The notes beneath the pieces are model-generated. The model worked only from the letters and a program-made list of their open reading frames with translations, had not been told where the DNA came from and made no database searches. From Methylobacterium sp. J-077 (GTDB lineage: Bacteria > Pseudomonadota > Alphaproteobacteria > Rhizobiales > Beijerinckiaceae), in NCBI RefSeq assembly GCF_022829365.1, contig NZ_JAKSYJ010000246.1, forward strand, positions 62,001-126,000: DNA of 64,000 nucleotides, given 5' to 3'. Both the position numbers and the translations under genes were made by a program. Of this stretch, positions 16,087 to 25,044 are shown piece by piece (the first letter of the stretch is position 1; each line of letters begins with the position of its first letter).

Positions 16087-18471
16087 ATGTCATCCCCGAG
16101 TCCCGGCCGCACGCTGTTCTTCTTCGAAAAACCCTCGGCGATGCGGCAGCTGCAGCGCTTCTTCCGCTCGCCGAACACCATTTGCGTGGCCGCCGAAGGG
16201 CACCTGCTGTCGGCCGAGGAGCCAGGCAGTATTCGACCCGAGTGGAAGCCCTGGCGCTTCGATGCGTTGCCCATCGTGCTCGATACAATCCCGGTCTGTC
16301 ATGGCACGAACCGGTCCGGCCACTCGCACGAGCCGAAGATCGCAGCCATCCGGCAGGCGCTGAACGGCGTCGAGCGCGTGATCATCGCCACCGATCCCGG
16401 CCGCGAAGGCTCGATGATCGCCTGGGAGGTGCTGGAGCACCTCGGCTGGCGCGGACGGGTCGACCGGCTCAAGCTCGGCGCGCTCGACGATGTCTCGATC
16501 CGGCGTGCCTTCGCGGCCCTGGCCAAGGAACCCAGTTCGGGAGAGCGCGACTACGCCGCCTACCTCGAAGCGCTGTGCAGGCAGTACGAGGACTACCACC
16601 TCGGCCTGAACGGCACACGGGCCATCTCGCTGCGCCTGCGCCCGCCTGCTTTCCGGGAGCCCTGGCGCTTCGGCGGCGTGCAGACGCCCACCCTCGCCAT
16701 CCTGGCTGACCTGGAGGAGCGCATCCGCTCCTTCGTGCCGCAGGACTTCTTCAAGGTCGCCTTGTACCTGGGCACCCGGTCCGGTGCGGAGCTGACCCTG
16801 TGGCATACGCCCAAGGAGCGGATCCTCGACTCGGGCGTCGCTGAGACGATCCGGACAGCCGCCGCGACGTGGGCGGGTCCGTTGGCCGTCGAGCACAAGG
16901 ACGTGCGGCGCGCCCCGCCCCGGCTGTTCTCGAAAGACACCTTGGCACGGCGCTGCGCCAAGAGATTCGGCTGGGATCCACAGCACACGGCCGGCCTCGC
17001 CCAGGAGCTGTACGATCAGGGTTATCTCAGCTACCCGCGCACCGAGTCCGAGCACCTGCCGGAGGGGCAGGCGGGTGATGCCGCCGCGGTCGTAGCAGCT
17101 ATCGCGACCGTGTTGACCGATGTGCGCACCGTCTTGCAGAGAGACGAGGTCCCGCTGATCCGACGCGGCACGAAGGGACACTACGTCAAGGATCCAGGCG
17201 AGCACCACGCTATCGTGCCCCTGTGCAAGGTGCCTGAGCGCAGCCGCCTGTCAGCCGATCAGTTCCGGCTGTGGGAACTGGTCGCGAAGGCGTACCTTGC
17301 CGCCCACCTTCCCGACGGCATAGACGCCCGCACCAGCGTCACCGTCGAGGTGGAGACCCCGCTGGGTCGGAAGCGGTTTGTCGTCTCCGGCAGAGTCGTG
17401 TGCGCGGCGGGCTGGCGTGCGATTTACGGCAGCGAGGCCGAGATTGAGGCGGACGTCGTGCCCGGCAAAACCAAGCTCGAGTCCGAGGCGGCGTCCGCGC
17501 GGCTGCCGGCCGTGTACGACGGCGAGGGCGCAACTGCCGCGAGCGCAGACGTCGCCACCGCAGTGACCGAGCCGCCGCGGCGGATCACCCGCGGCGAGTT
17601 GCCGGTGGTGATGGGTCGACTGATCGACCAAGTGGATGATCCGGCGGTCAAGCGTGCCCTGGAGAACCCGGTCAACCCGAACGAGCCTAAGGGTCTCGGC
17701 ACGGCCGCCACTCGCGATACGATCCTGCCCAAGCTCCTGAAGAGCCGCTATATCATGCTGGCCAATGGCAAGGATCCAGCCATCGAGGTCACCGAGGTTG
17801 GACTGGCCTTCATCACGGCGGTTCGGCGCGTGTTCCCGGCCTACGGCGATCCGGTGGGACGCGCAATGTTCGAGGCGGAGTTGGCCGAGATCGGTCGCGC
17901 GGCCACGCGTGCCGAGGCAGAGCAGCGCGCGAACACCTTCCGGCAGCGCACGCGCGCGCGCCTCGATGAGTTGATCGCCGCGATCGCGACCGCGCCGACG
18001 ATCAACCTCGATCCGAGCCTGATCCCGTCCGGTCAGGCCGACAATCGGCCGCCGACACCCGCGATGCTGTCGTTCGCGGTGAGTTTGGCCGAGCGAAAGG
18101 GCGTGAAGCTGCCACGCGGCTGCAAGAGCAGTGTGAGCGTCTGCCGGGCATTCCTCGACAGCCATTCCGGACCTCGTGCGCCACGGCAGGACGCCGAAGG
18201 ACACTCCGGTACGGATCGGCCGCCGAGCGCGGCGATGCTGCGCTACGCTCAAAGCTTGGCTGAGGAGCAGGGCATTGCCTGTCCGCCCGAGGCCACGACA
18301 AGTTTCGAGGCATGCCGGCGCTTCCTCGATGCGCATGCTTCACAGACGGCTCATCAGGGCAGAAGCCGGCAAAGCCCTGTCTCACGGACGGGTAAAAATC
18401 CGGGCAGCAGATCGCGCAGACCAAACACCCGAACGCGAGCGTCGACGAAGAAGACTCGTCACAACGCCTGA
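16087..18471 (+). CDS. type IA DNA topoisomerase III-like protein with altered TOPRIM motif
   Basis: A 794-residue type IA topoisomerase. The TOPRIM glutamate is in FFFEKPSA and the acidic cluster is IIATDPGREGS (Asp 103, Gly 105, Glu 107), where usual TopB reads DxDRE. The catalytic tyrosine is Tyr 316 in GYLSYPRTES. It would break and pass single DNA strands. The C terminus carries two copies of a roughly 40-residue repeat (654-693 and 711-750, each starting RPP-S/T-x-AML) and then a basic tail, likely DNA-binding. TopB paralogues of this sort usually sit on plasmids or integrative elements. The second metal-binding Asp of DxD is Gly, so metal use may differ. Confidence 0.85.
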   Translation: MSSPSPGRTLFFFEKPSAMRQLQRFFRSPNTICVAAEGHLLSAEEPGSIRPEWKPWRFDALPIVLDTIPVCHGTNRSGHSHEPKIAAIRQALNGVERVIIATDPGREGSMIAWEVLEHLGWRGRVDRLKLGALDDVSIRRAFAALAKEPSSGERDYAAYLEALCRQYEDYHLGLNGTRAISLRLRPPAFREPWRFGGVQTPTLAILADLEERIRSFVPQDFFKVALYLGTRSGAELTLWHTPKERILDSGVAETIRTAAATWAGPLAVEHKDVRRAPPRLFSKDTLARRCAKRFGWDPQHTAGLAQELYDQGYLSYPRTESEHLPEGQAGDAAAVVAAIATVLTDVRTVLQRDEVPLIRRGTKGHYVKDPGEHHAIVPLCKVPERSRLSADQFRLWELVAKAYLAAHLPDGIDARTSVTVEVETPLGRKRFVVSGRVVCAAGWRAIYGSEAEIEADVVPGKTKLESEAASARLPAVYDGEGATAASADVATAVTEPPRRITRGELPVVMGRLIDQVDDPAVKRALENPVNPNEPKGLGTAATRDTILPKLLKSRYIMLANGKDPAIEVTEVGLAFITAVRRVFPAYGDPVGRAMFEAELAEIGRAATRAEAEQRANTFRQRTRARLDELIAAIATAPTINLDPSLIPSGQADNRPPTPAMLSFAVSLAERKGVKLPRGCKSSVSVCRAFLDSHSGPRAPRQDAEGHSGTDRPPSAAMLRYAQSLAEEQGIACPPEATTSFEACRRFLDAHASQTAHQGRSRQSPVSRTGKNPGSRSRRPNTRTRASTKKTRHNA

Positions 18472-18598
18472 CCAACTCTGACATGCTGCATAGCCCGTGC
18501 AGCCTGCGCGATCACGTCGGCGATGCCGGTGATCGGCTCCGTGACAAGCACGGCTGCCTGCGCCAGACTTCCGGCAAAAGGTGACGAGGGAGGAGAAA

Positions 18599-19495
18599 GT
18601 GAAAGCTCTACCGGCTATGGCGCTTGCGCTTGGGGTACTCTGTGCACCGCAGGTCCGGGCAGACTGGTCGACCCCGGAGGGCACGCGGCAGGTCGAGGCG
18701 AATGGGTATCCGGTCACATACCAGGAGACGGGTTCGGGAGAGCCACTCGTCCTGGTGCACGGTTCGCTGAACGACTACCGGATCTGGTACGCGCAGGTGC
18801 CGGAATTTGCCAAGAAGTACCGCGTCATCACGATGAGCCTTCGCCACTACTATCCCGAAAAGTGGGACGGCAAAGGCGACGACTTCTCGGTCGGTCAGCA
18901 CGCAGAAGACGTTGCGTCCCTGATCCAACAGCTTGGGCTGGGCAAGGTGCACCTGCTCGGGCACTCCCGTGGGGGTGCCGTCGTGCTGATGGTCGCCAAA
19001 GAGCATCCCGAGTTGATCAAAACCTTGATCTTGGAGGACGCGAGCGGCATGGAGAGCTTGTTGCCTGACACGCCCGAGAGCAGGAAGATGGCCTCCGAGA
19101 CGAAAGAACTGGTCGGTGGGCTGCGCCGCAATTTGGCGGATGGCAATGTCGAGAAGGCAGCCCAGGATTTCACCGACGGGCTGGGCGGTCCAGGGACGTG
19201 GGCCAAGCGCTCGCAGGCACAGCGGCAGATCCTGCTCGACAACATGGGGACCGGGGTCGATAGCGGCGAGCGCGGGAACATCACCTGTGCCGACATCGCG
19301 AAGTTTAACTTCCCAGTCCTGACGTTCACGGGCGAGCGGAGCCCGAGGCGCTACGCGGAAGCCTTCGCCGCGGCCCATCGTTGCAACGTCGGAGTCCCGG
19401 CGCCTATCGTGATCCCGAACGCTGCTCACGCCATGAACCGCGAGAACCCGGAACCGTTCAATAAGGCAGTGCTGGAGTTCCTCTCGGAGCACTAG
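18599..19495 (+). CDS. alpha/beta hydrolase with signal peptide
   Basis: A 298-residue hydrolase with an N-terminal hydrophobic leader (MALALGVLCAPQVRAD), so probably exported. The fold is clear: VLVHGSLNDYRIW oxyanion region, nucleophile elbow LLGHSRGGAV, and catalytic His in NAAHAMNRENP. The GTG at 18599 is chosen because GGGAGGAG stands just upstream; the frame also opens with GTG at 18581, inside the ribosome-binding site. Substrate (ester, lactone or epoxide) is unknown. It converges on the SDR gene; an IS element now separates them. Confidence 0.8.
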   Translation: MKALPAMALALGVLCAPQVRADWSTPEGTRQVEANGYPVTYQETGSGEPLVLVHGSLNDYRIWYAQVPEFAKKYRVITMSLRHYYPEKWDGKGDDFSVGQHAEDVASLIQQLGLGKVHLLGHSRGGAVVLMVAKEHPELIKTLILEDASGMESLLPDTPESRKMASETKELVGGLRRNLADGNVEKAAQDFTDGLGGPGTWAKRSQAQRQILLDNMGTGVDSGERGNITCADIAKFNFPVLTFTGERSPRRYAEAFAAAHRCNVGVPAPIVIPNAAHAMNRENPEPFNKAVLEFLSEH

Positions 19496-19511
19496 CCCAC
19501 GCCCTGACTCA

Positions 19512-19525
19512 GAGCCTGTTTGAGC
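19512..19525 (+). repeat. left terminal inverted repeat of the IS5-family element
   Basis: Exact reverse complement of 20418-20431. One more base on each outer side also pairs (19511 and 20432), but this belongs to the target duplication. Confidence 0.85.
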
Positions 19526-19598
19526 GCCTCTGCCGACCGTGCCCATCTGTCTCGTGAGCAAACACGAATTCCGCCTGGCGGGGCGGAGTGGAGAGCAG

Positions 19599-20409
19599 AT
19601 GTGGACGGATCGACATCGGACGCGTCATGAGGCGCGTTTGAAGGACATGGTGCTGCGGACGGGCTTGGACGAGGTGGCCCGCTTTCTGGAGCGAGCCGAT
19701 CCGCCTGTCAGTCCGGATGCAACGCCCGCGCGCCTGGTGCTGGCGGGGATCGCCTGGCACCTCCGGACAGGTGGCGGGTGGCGGGCACTGCCGGCGGGCT
19801 TTCCACCTTGGCGCACGGTCTATGGCTGGTTTCGTCGCTGGATCGCGAAGGGATTGTTCGAGACTTTGATGCGGGCGTCCGCACCGCTGCCAGCGGCGGC
19901 GGTGCGGACGCCGCCCGGTGCCGCGGCTGGCAATCATCGATACGCAAAGCGTCAAGTGTATCGGGGTGCGCGGGCCACGCGGCTACGATGGCGCCAAGAA
20001 GCTCGTCGGACGCAAACGCGTGGTCCTCGTCGATGCCGAAGGCCACGTTCTGGCGCTCGCGGTCGTGCCGGCCAACGTGCAGGATCGCGATACGCTGCCG
20101 GCCCTCGATGCGGGCAAGGAGATGTGGCCCAGCCTGCGCTTGGCCCTCTTCGACGGTGCCTTCACGGCCGAGCGCTGCCGAGGCTGGTGCCACGTACACG
20201 GCATGCGCCATCGCGTGGTCGAGAAACTGCCGGACCAGAAGGGCTTCGTCGTGCTGGAGCGGCGTTGGGTCGTCGAACGGACCTTCGGCTGGCTCAGCCA
20301 TTGGGGCGGCCTCAACCGCGAGCGGGCCGGGCGCCTCGACGTCGCAACAGGGCGTCTCGCCTGCGCCGCCAGCCTCATGGCCGCCAATGCACTCAACAAT
20401 CCAGCGTAA
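19599..20409 (+). CDS. IS5-family transposase in two frames (orfA/orfB)
   Basis: The first part starts at ATG 19599 (MWTDRHRTRHEARLKDM) and carries the N-terminal DUF4096-like region with WHLRTGGGWRALPAGFPPW. From about 19900 the reading must move by +1 into a frame that begins near 19918 with PRLAIIDTQSVKC (first catalytic Asp), then LALFDGAFTAERC (second Asp) and VVERTFGWLSHW (catalytic Glu region). The change of frame is either a programmed frameshift, as in some IS427-group elements, or an indel that inactivates the enzyme. The first frame has no stop near the junction, which slightly favours an indel. Confidence 0.75.
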
Positions 20410-20417
20410 GATCAAGT

Positions 20418-20431
20418 GCTCAAACAGGCTC
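20418..20431 (-). repeat. right terminal inverted repeat of the IS5-family element
   Basis: GCTCAAACAGGCTC, exact reverse complement of the left repeat; it abuts the stop codon of the SDR gene. Confidence 0.85.
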
Positions 20432-21208
20432 TCAGACCACGGTTGCGACCTTCGCCCCGTCCATCGTCACCGTCACACCGGTCACATAGCTAGCCCGCGC
20501 CGATGCCAGGAATACCACCGTCGCCGCCACTTCGTCCGGCTCGGCCATGCGCCCGAGCGGGATGGCTGCTTCAGCCTGAGCCAGGGCCTCATCGATGCCA
20601 ACGCCCAACTGCGCAGCCTCAGCCTGAATGCCCTCCGCCACTCTGTCGGTGCGCGTGAGCCCGGGATTGACGCCGACAACGCGCACGCCGCGTCCGGCAT
20701 AGGCTTGCGCCAGACCGGCCGTGGCCAGCATCAGTGCCGCATTGGCCGCCCCGCCGGCCAGATGGGTGGGCGCCGCTACCTTGCCGCCGTTGCCGATCAC
20801 GTTGACGATCACGCCCCTGTCCCGCGCTGCCATCCGCTTCACCGCCGGATCGAACATGTTGATGTAGCTGAACAGCTTGGCATCGAACGCAGCGCGCCAG
20901 TGCTCCGGGGTCAGTTCGTCGGGTAGCGTGCGGCGGGCGGCGCCGGCACTGTTGACGAGCACATCGACCGGGCCGAGCTCAGCCTCCAGCGCGTCGAGGG
21001 CGGCGCGCGCCAGGACCGGATCAATGAGGTCGGCGGCGTACCCTACGATTCCGTCGAGCTGTTCACGCGCCCGGTCGAGATTGGCCTGTGAGCGGGAGAC
21101 GATACCGACCTTCGCTCCCTCGTCGCGGAAGGCGCGGGCGCAGGCCAGCCCGATGCCTTTTGAGCCACCGGTGACGAGGACGACCTTGCCGTCGAGGCCC
21201 AGATCCAT
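20432..21208 (-). CDS. short-chain dehydrogenase/reductase-fold protein without the usual YxxxK
   Basis: A 258-residue SDR. Cofactor motif LVTGGSKGIGLACA (residues 11-24), structural VLVNSAGA and VNPGL are present. At the catalytic place, where active SDRs have Ser-Tyr-xxx-Lys, the sequence is HLAGGAANAAL: Tyr becomes Gly 152 and Lys becomes Asn 156. A subset of annotated SDRs has this, and their chemistry is unclear. The ATG at 21208 follows GAAGGAG. The stop codon TGA (20432-20434) coincides with the target duplication of the IS element, so the protein end is intact. Confidence 0.8.
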   Translation of the reverse strand: MDLGLDGKVVLVTGGSKGIGLACARAFRDEGAKVGIVSRSQANLDRAREQLDGIVGYAADLIDPVLARAALDALEAELGPVDVLVNSAGAARRTLPDELTPEHWRAAFDAKLFSYINMFDPAVKRMAARDRGVIVNVIGNGGKVAAPTHLAGGAANAALMLATAGLAQAYAGRGVRVVGVNPGLTRTDRVAEGIQAEAAQLGVGIDEALAQAEAAIPLGRMAEPDEVAATVVFLASARASYVTGVTVTMDGAKVATVV

Positions 21209-21950
21209 CGCCTTTACTCCTTCTCGCAGCGTCGCCCCCTCATCTCGGGTTCGTACCGGGCGCGGCAAGTGCGCCGGCTCTGCCGCCGCTGCGTGCGTGC
21301 GGTGGACGCGCCAGCCGTCTTCCTGAGGATCAGCCGCTTTTGGGAAAGTAGCCGCCGTGGCTGAACGACCAGCATCGGAGCGAAGCGACCGTCTGGATCT
21401 GGCCGAAAGCCGATCGTCGGTGTCGCTGCTGGCTAGCACTCTATCTGGACGCTCCGACGCGGCAATAGCTGTGGATCGGCGTCAAAGTATGAATATCGCA
21501 AAAGCCCTCCTCACTCACTGATTTCGTAAGCAAATATAAACTTTGGGTGGGGTCACGATTGGCATCGATCGTAGCTCCATCTCCCAATGAATTACATCCG
21601 AAATTGCAACGACTTGAACAGAGTTGCGATAGGGCTATGTTTCAGCGCCGATCTTTGTCCAGAAGAACGATGCGGATCAGTTCTACGCCGTTGTTCGGCT
21701 CGACGCCGATGTAGCGGGGTACGGAACGCGTGTTCATTAGTACCCAGAAGACGCAAACGCTTAAGAGCCTGGAGGCATCCATGCTGTTCCTTTAACAGGC
21801 CAGCGGCCAGTCAAGCAGGCGCGAACTGTCATCATCATAGACTTTCTCGCCTGGCGAGAAGAAATTTTCGGGATCCAAGATATCGGCCTGGACAGTCTCG
21901 GATTCGGGGCTGCACACTAGAGCCAACGAACAAGATTTCCGGGAGGAAGG
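21209..21950. other. long divergent intergenic region
   Basis: This 742-base region separates the SDR gene (minus) from the IclR regulator (plus). It is less GC-rich than its surroundings around 21480-21660, and no frame gives a recognisable protein. It holds the 17-base palindrome at 21844-21860 and the ribosome-binding site GGGAGGAAGG of the regulator. Confidence 0.5.
21844..21860. promoter_or_regulatory. palindrome upstream of the IclR regulator, candidate operator
   Basis: TTCTCGCC-T-GGCGAGAA is a perfect palindrome with eight-base arms, 90 bases before the IclR-type start at 21951. IclR proteins bind palindromes of about this size and often control their own gene and the downstream operon, so this is the best candidate operator here. 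Confidence 0.45.
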
Positions 21951-22745
21951 ATGCTGCTGGAGACAGCCGCGCCCCGCGTGGAGGAACCGCGCTCGTCTCT
22001 GTCGAAGGCGCTGGCATTGCTGGTCGTCGTCGCCGAGCGCAGCCAGAAGGGCGTCAGCCTGAGCTCCGCCGCCATGCGCACCGGTCTGCACGTCGCGACG
22101 GCCCACCGCCTGCTCACGGCCCTCGTCGACGAGAACTTCCTGAACTTCGATCCTTATACGAAGCGGTACTTCCTCGGGCTGATGCCCTACGAGATCGTCA
22201 ACCGGGCAGGTCCCGATCTGGAGTTCCTTCAGCTCCGCAAGACGCTTCGCCCCTTCCTCGACATCGCGCAGCAGACCATCGGCGGCATCATCAATCTGTC
22301 GGTACCGTCCCAGGGGGAGTCCCTCTGCATCGCGGTCATCGAAGGACGCGCCCAGATCCTCGTCAGCACGCTGAAGGTGGGAGCCCGGCGCCCGCTCGGC
22401 GTCGGCGCGGCGAGCCTCGCCCTTCTGGCGGCGCATCCCGCCGGGGCTCGGGCGGCGATCATCGGACGCGAGGCCGAGAGGTACCTCAAGTACGGACGGC
22501 TGACGGCCGCGATCGCGACGGAGGCCTGCGAGCGTTTTCCGATCGACGGCTACGTCGTGAACGAGGCGCTGATCATCCCCGACATCGGTGCTCTGGCGAT
22601 TCCGGTCTTCAAGGACGGCGCCCTGGTCTGCGCCGTCTCGGTCACCAACACGATCTCGTACCTGCACCCCGATGCCCGGGCCGGGCTCGCCGAGACCCTG
22701 CGCCGCGCCGTCGTGGATGCGGGCTTCCAAGCCGAGGCCGCCTGA
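21951..22745 (+). CDS. IclR-family transcriptional regulator
   Basis: A 264-residue regulator. The N-terminal winged helix-turn-helix is visible around SSLSKALALLVVVAERSQKG, with recognition helix SSAAMRTGLHVATAHRLLTALV. The C-terminal effector domain shows the family phrases LRKTLRPFLDIAQQTIGGII, GARRPLGVGAASLALLAA and ALAIPVF. It precedes the CoA-ligase operon by 3 bases, so it is probably the first gene and regulator of it, sensing the imported acid or a derivative. The start ATG has GGGAGGAAGG upstream. Confidence 0.88.
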   Translation: MLLETAAPRVEEPRSSLSKALALLVVVAERSQKGVSLSSAAMRTGLHVATAHRLLTALVDENFLNFDPYTKRYFLGLMPYEIVNRAGPDLEFLQLRKTLRPFLDIAQQTIGGIINLSVPSQGESLCIAVIEGRAQILVSTLKVGARRPLGVGAASLALLAAHPAGARAAIIGREAERYLKYGRLTAAIATEACERFPIDGYVVNEALIIPDIGALAIPVFKDGALVCAVSVTNTISYLHPDARAGLAETLRRAVVDAGFQAEAA

Positions 22746-22748
22746 CCG

Positions 22749-24272
22749 ATGTATCCGATCGACCTCTTCTTCCGTCAGGCGGCCCGGACCCCCGAGGCGA
22801 TCGCCCTGGAGTTCGGCGACGACCGGGTCACCTACTCTGATCTCGTCGCGCGCGCCGGGGCGCTCGCGGCCGGCCTGCAGGCCCTCGACCCGGAGCCGCA
22901 GTCGCGCGTCGGCATCTGCTGCTTCAACCACGTCGAGCACGTGGTGGCGTGGCTCGCCGTGCTGGCCGCCGGAAAGGTCTGGGTTCCGCTCTACCCAAAG
23001 AACAAGTCGGCCGAGATCGGGTCGGGCATAACCTTCACCGAGGCTTCGATCGTAATCGCCGATGAGGCGGCGCGCTCCCTGGTCGAGGGTACCGGAGCCG
23101 CGATCCTGGTGGCGGACCCGAACGGGGGCGCGGGAACCACGGGCGGCCTCGCCCGGGCGCATGCCGGAGCGGCGCCGTGCTTCCATGCGCTGCCGCTCCA
23201 CGCCACGCAGGCGATCAAGTTCACCGGTGGGACCACGGGCAAGCCCAAGGGTGTGATGCAGCCCTACCGGGCCTGGAACACCAACATCGCGACCCAGATC
23301 GCCGCCTGGGGCCTGAAGCCTGGCGAGCGGCTGCTGGCGGCGGCGCCGATCACCCACGGCACCTCGACCTACATCCTGCCGACGCTGGGCACCGGCGGGA
23401 CACTCGTCCTGCGCGACCAGCCGCGGCCGGAGGAGATCCTGCGCTGCTTCGCCGAGGAGCGCATCGCCACGACCTTCCTGCCGCCGACCGTCATCTACAT
23501 GATGATGGAGCTGCCGGCGGCGCGGCGCGGCACCTACCCGCATCTGCGCAACCTCGTCTACGGCTCGGCCGCGATGCGCCCCGACGCGATCGCGCAGGCG
23601 CAGTCCGTGTTCGGCCCCTGCATCGCCTCGACCTACGGCCAGACGGAGGCGCCGCAGATCGCCACCATGATCTCGGCCGAAGAGCTCATGATCCCGGACA
23701 AGCGCGCCACCGTCGGCCGCGAGACCATGCTGACCCGAGTCGCGATTCTCGATCCCGAGGGCACCATCCTGCCGACCGGCGCCTACGGCGAGATCGTCAT
23801 CCGTGGCGACCTGGTCATGACGGGTTACTGGAAGCAGCCGGACAAGACCGCTGAGACGATCCGCGACGGCTGGCTTCTGACCGGTGATCTCGGAAGCTTC
23901 GACGAGGACGGCTTCCTGTCGATCAAGGGTCGGGCGAAGGACCTGATCATCACGGGTGGCTTCAACGTCTACCCGGCCGACGTCGAGCCGGTGCTCGCCC
24001 AGCACTCCGCGGTCTCGGACTGCGCGGTTTTCGGCGTCCCCGACGACAAGTGGGGCGAAGCCGTCCACGGCGCAATCGAGCTGCGCGCCGGCATGGCGGC
24101 GGATCCCGAGGAGATCATCCGTTTCGTCAAGGACCGGCTGGGCTCGGTGAAGGCGCCGAAGTCGATCGCCTTCTACGAGGCCCTGCCGCGCAACAACTAC
24201 GGGAAGCTGCAGAAGCAGGTCCTGGTCCAAGACCATGTCGAGCGCACCGCCCGGGAGAGGCAGCAGCCATGA
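22749..24272 (+). CDS. AMP-binding acyl-CoA ligase
   Basis: A 507-residue member of the ANL superfamily. The phosphate loop is FTGGTTGKPKGVMQP, the A5 motif is STYGQTEAP, the hinge region is GWLLTGDLGSFDEDGFL with GRAKDLIITGGFNVYP, and the catalytic lysine region is PRNNYGKLQK. It should activate a carboxylic acid to its CoA thioester with ATP. It lies between the IclR regulator and a citryl-CoA-lyase-like gene (4-base overlap), which suggests that the CoA ester is cleaved next. The exact acid is unknown; benzoate-type and malonyl/methylmalonyl-type ligases are alternatives. Confidence 0.87.
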   Translation: MYPIDLFFRQAARTPEAIALEFGDDRVTYSDLVARAGALAAGLQALDPEPQSRVGICCFNHVEHVVAWLAVLAAGKVWVPLYPKNKSAEIGSGITFTEASIVIADEAARSLVEGTGAAILVADPNGGAGTTGGLARAHAGAAPCFHALPLHATQAIKFTGGTTGKPKGVMQPYRAWNTNIATQIAAWGLKPGERLLAAAPITHGTSTYILPTLGTGGTLVLRDQPRPEEILRCFAEERIATTFLPPTVIYMMMELPAARRGTYPHLRNLVYGSAAMRPDAIAQAQSVFGPCIASTYGQTEAPQIATMISAEELMIPDKRATVGRETMLTRVAILDPEGTILPTGAYGEIVIRGDLVMTGYWKQPDKTAETIRDGWLLTGDLGSFDEDGFLSIKGRAKDLIITGGFNVYPADVEPVLAQHSAVSDCAVFGVPDDKWGEAVHGAIELRAGMAADPEEIIRFVKDRLGSVKAPKSIAFYEALPRNNYGKLQKQVLVQDHVERTARERQQP

Positions 24273-25042
24273 GCAACGCCAAGACGCCGACCACCGCCTT
24301 GAGCCACCACACCACGGACGCGATCTTCTATCGCGAGAAGAACCTCGTCACCGACATCCTGAAGCCCGGCGCCGCGCCCGACTTCGTCGCGGAGGCCGCC
24401 GCCCACATCCTCGGACGGGACGTCTCCGACGGCGAGCGGCGCGTCCTCAACGCCATCATGATCACCATGATGGAGCACGGCTTCACCCCGAGCGCCATCG
24501 CGACCCGCTCCATCTACATGAGCGCGCCAGAAAACATGCAAGGCGCGGTGGCCGCCGGCCTGCTGGCGGTCGGCAGCCAGTTCGTCGGCACGGTCGAGAA
24601 CAACGCCCGGATCCTGAACCAGCTCGTCGCCCTGGGAGAGGACGCGCAGCGTTCACTGGCCGAGCGCGTCGTGGACGACCACAAGGCCCGCAAGGTCCAC
24701 ATGCCGGGCTTCGGCCACCACCTGCACCGCCCAGAGGATCCGCGCGCGGTCCGCCTGCTGGAGATCGGGGCGGAGAACGGTCTCGAGGGCGGCCACGTCG
24801 CCGCCCTGCGCCTCCTGTCGACGGTGGTCGACCAGCGGGCGGGCCGGCACATCACCATCAACGCCACGGGCGCCACTGCCGCCCTGCTGGGCGAGATGGG
24901 CGTGCCGGTCGAGCTGATGCGCGGTTTCTCGCTGATCGGCCGCACGGCCGGGCTCGTGGCCCATATCGCCGAGGAGCAGCAGCGCCCGAGCGGCCGGTTC
25001 ATCTGGGATCTCGTCGACAAGTCGATCCCGTACGAGGCCTGA
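24269..25042 (+). CDS. citryl-CoA lyase-like, citrate-synthase-fold protein
   Basis: A 257-residue short citrate-synthase-fold protein, well under the 370-430 residues of citrate synthase and close to citryl-CoA lyase domains. GFGHHLHRPEDPRA (147-160) matches the CS motif GxGHxxxxxxDPRA, and MEHGFTPS matches the N-terminal helix. The segment that in CS and lyases normally carries the catalytic Asp (NxD) reads INATGATAALL, so Thr 200 is in its place. It would be expected to cleave a citryl-CoA-like thioester made by the ligase just upstream to oxaloacetate-like and acetyl-CoA-like parts. The missing Asp makes this uncertain. Confidence 0.75.
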   Translation: MSNAKTPTTALSHHTTDAIFYREKNLVTDILKPGAAPDFVAEAAAHILGRDVSDGERRVLNAIMITMMEHGFTPSAIATRSIYMSAPENMQGAVAAGLLAVGSQFVGTVENNARILNQLVALGEDAQRSLAERVVDDHKARKVHMPGFGHHLHRPEDPRAVRLLEIGAENGLEGGHVAALRLLSTVVDQRAGRHITINATGATAALLGEMGVPVELMRGFSLIGRTAGLVAHIAEEQQRPSGRFIWDLVDKSIPYEA

Positions 25043-25044
25043 CG

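Larger units (their letters stand above)
19512..20431 (+). mobile_element. IS5-family insertion sequence (IS427-like), apparently full length
   Basis: The element of 920 bases is bounded by perfect 14-base inverted repeats, GAGCCTGTTTGAGC at 19512-19525 and its complement at 20418-20431. A three-base direct repeat TCA flanks it (19509-19511 and 20432-20434), the size of target duplication expected for this group. The interior encodes a DDE transposase in two frames. Sharp ends and intact repeats suggest recent insertion. The right-hand TCA is, on the minus strand, the TGA stop of the neighbouring SDR gene. Confidence 0.85.

Noticed and set aside
21792-24236. An 814-codon minus-strand frame opposite the IclR and CoA-ligase genes
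   Set aside because: Composition is that of a codon-mirror shadow and both plus-strand genes have full family motifs.
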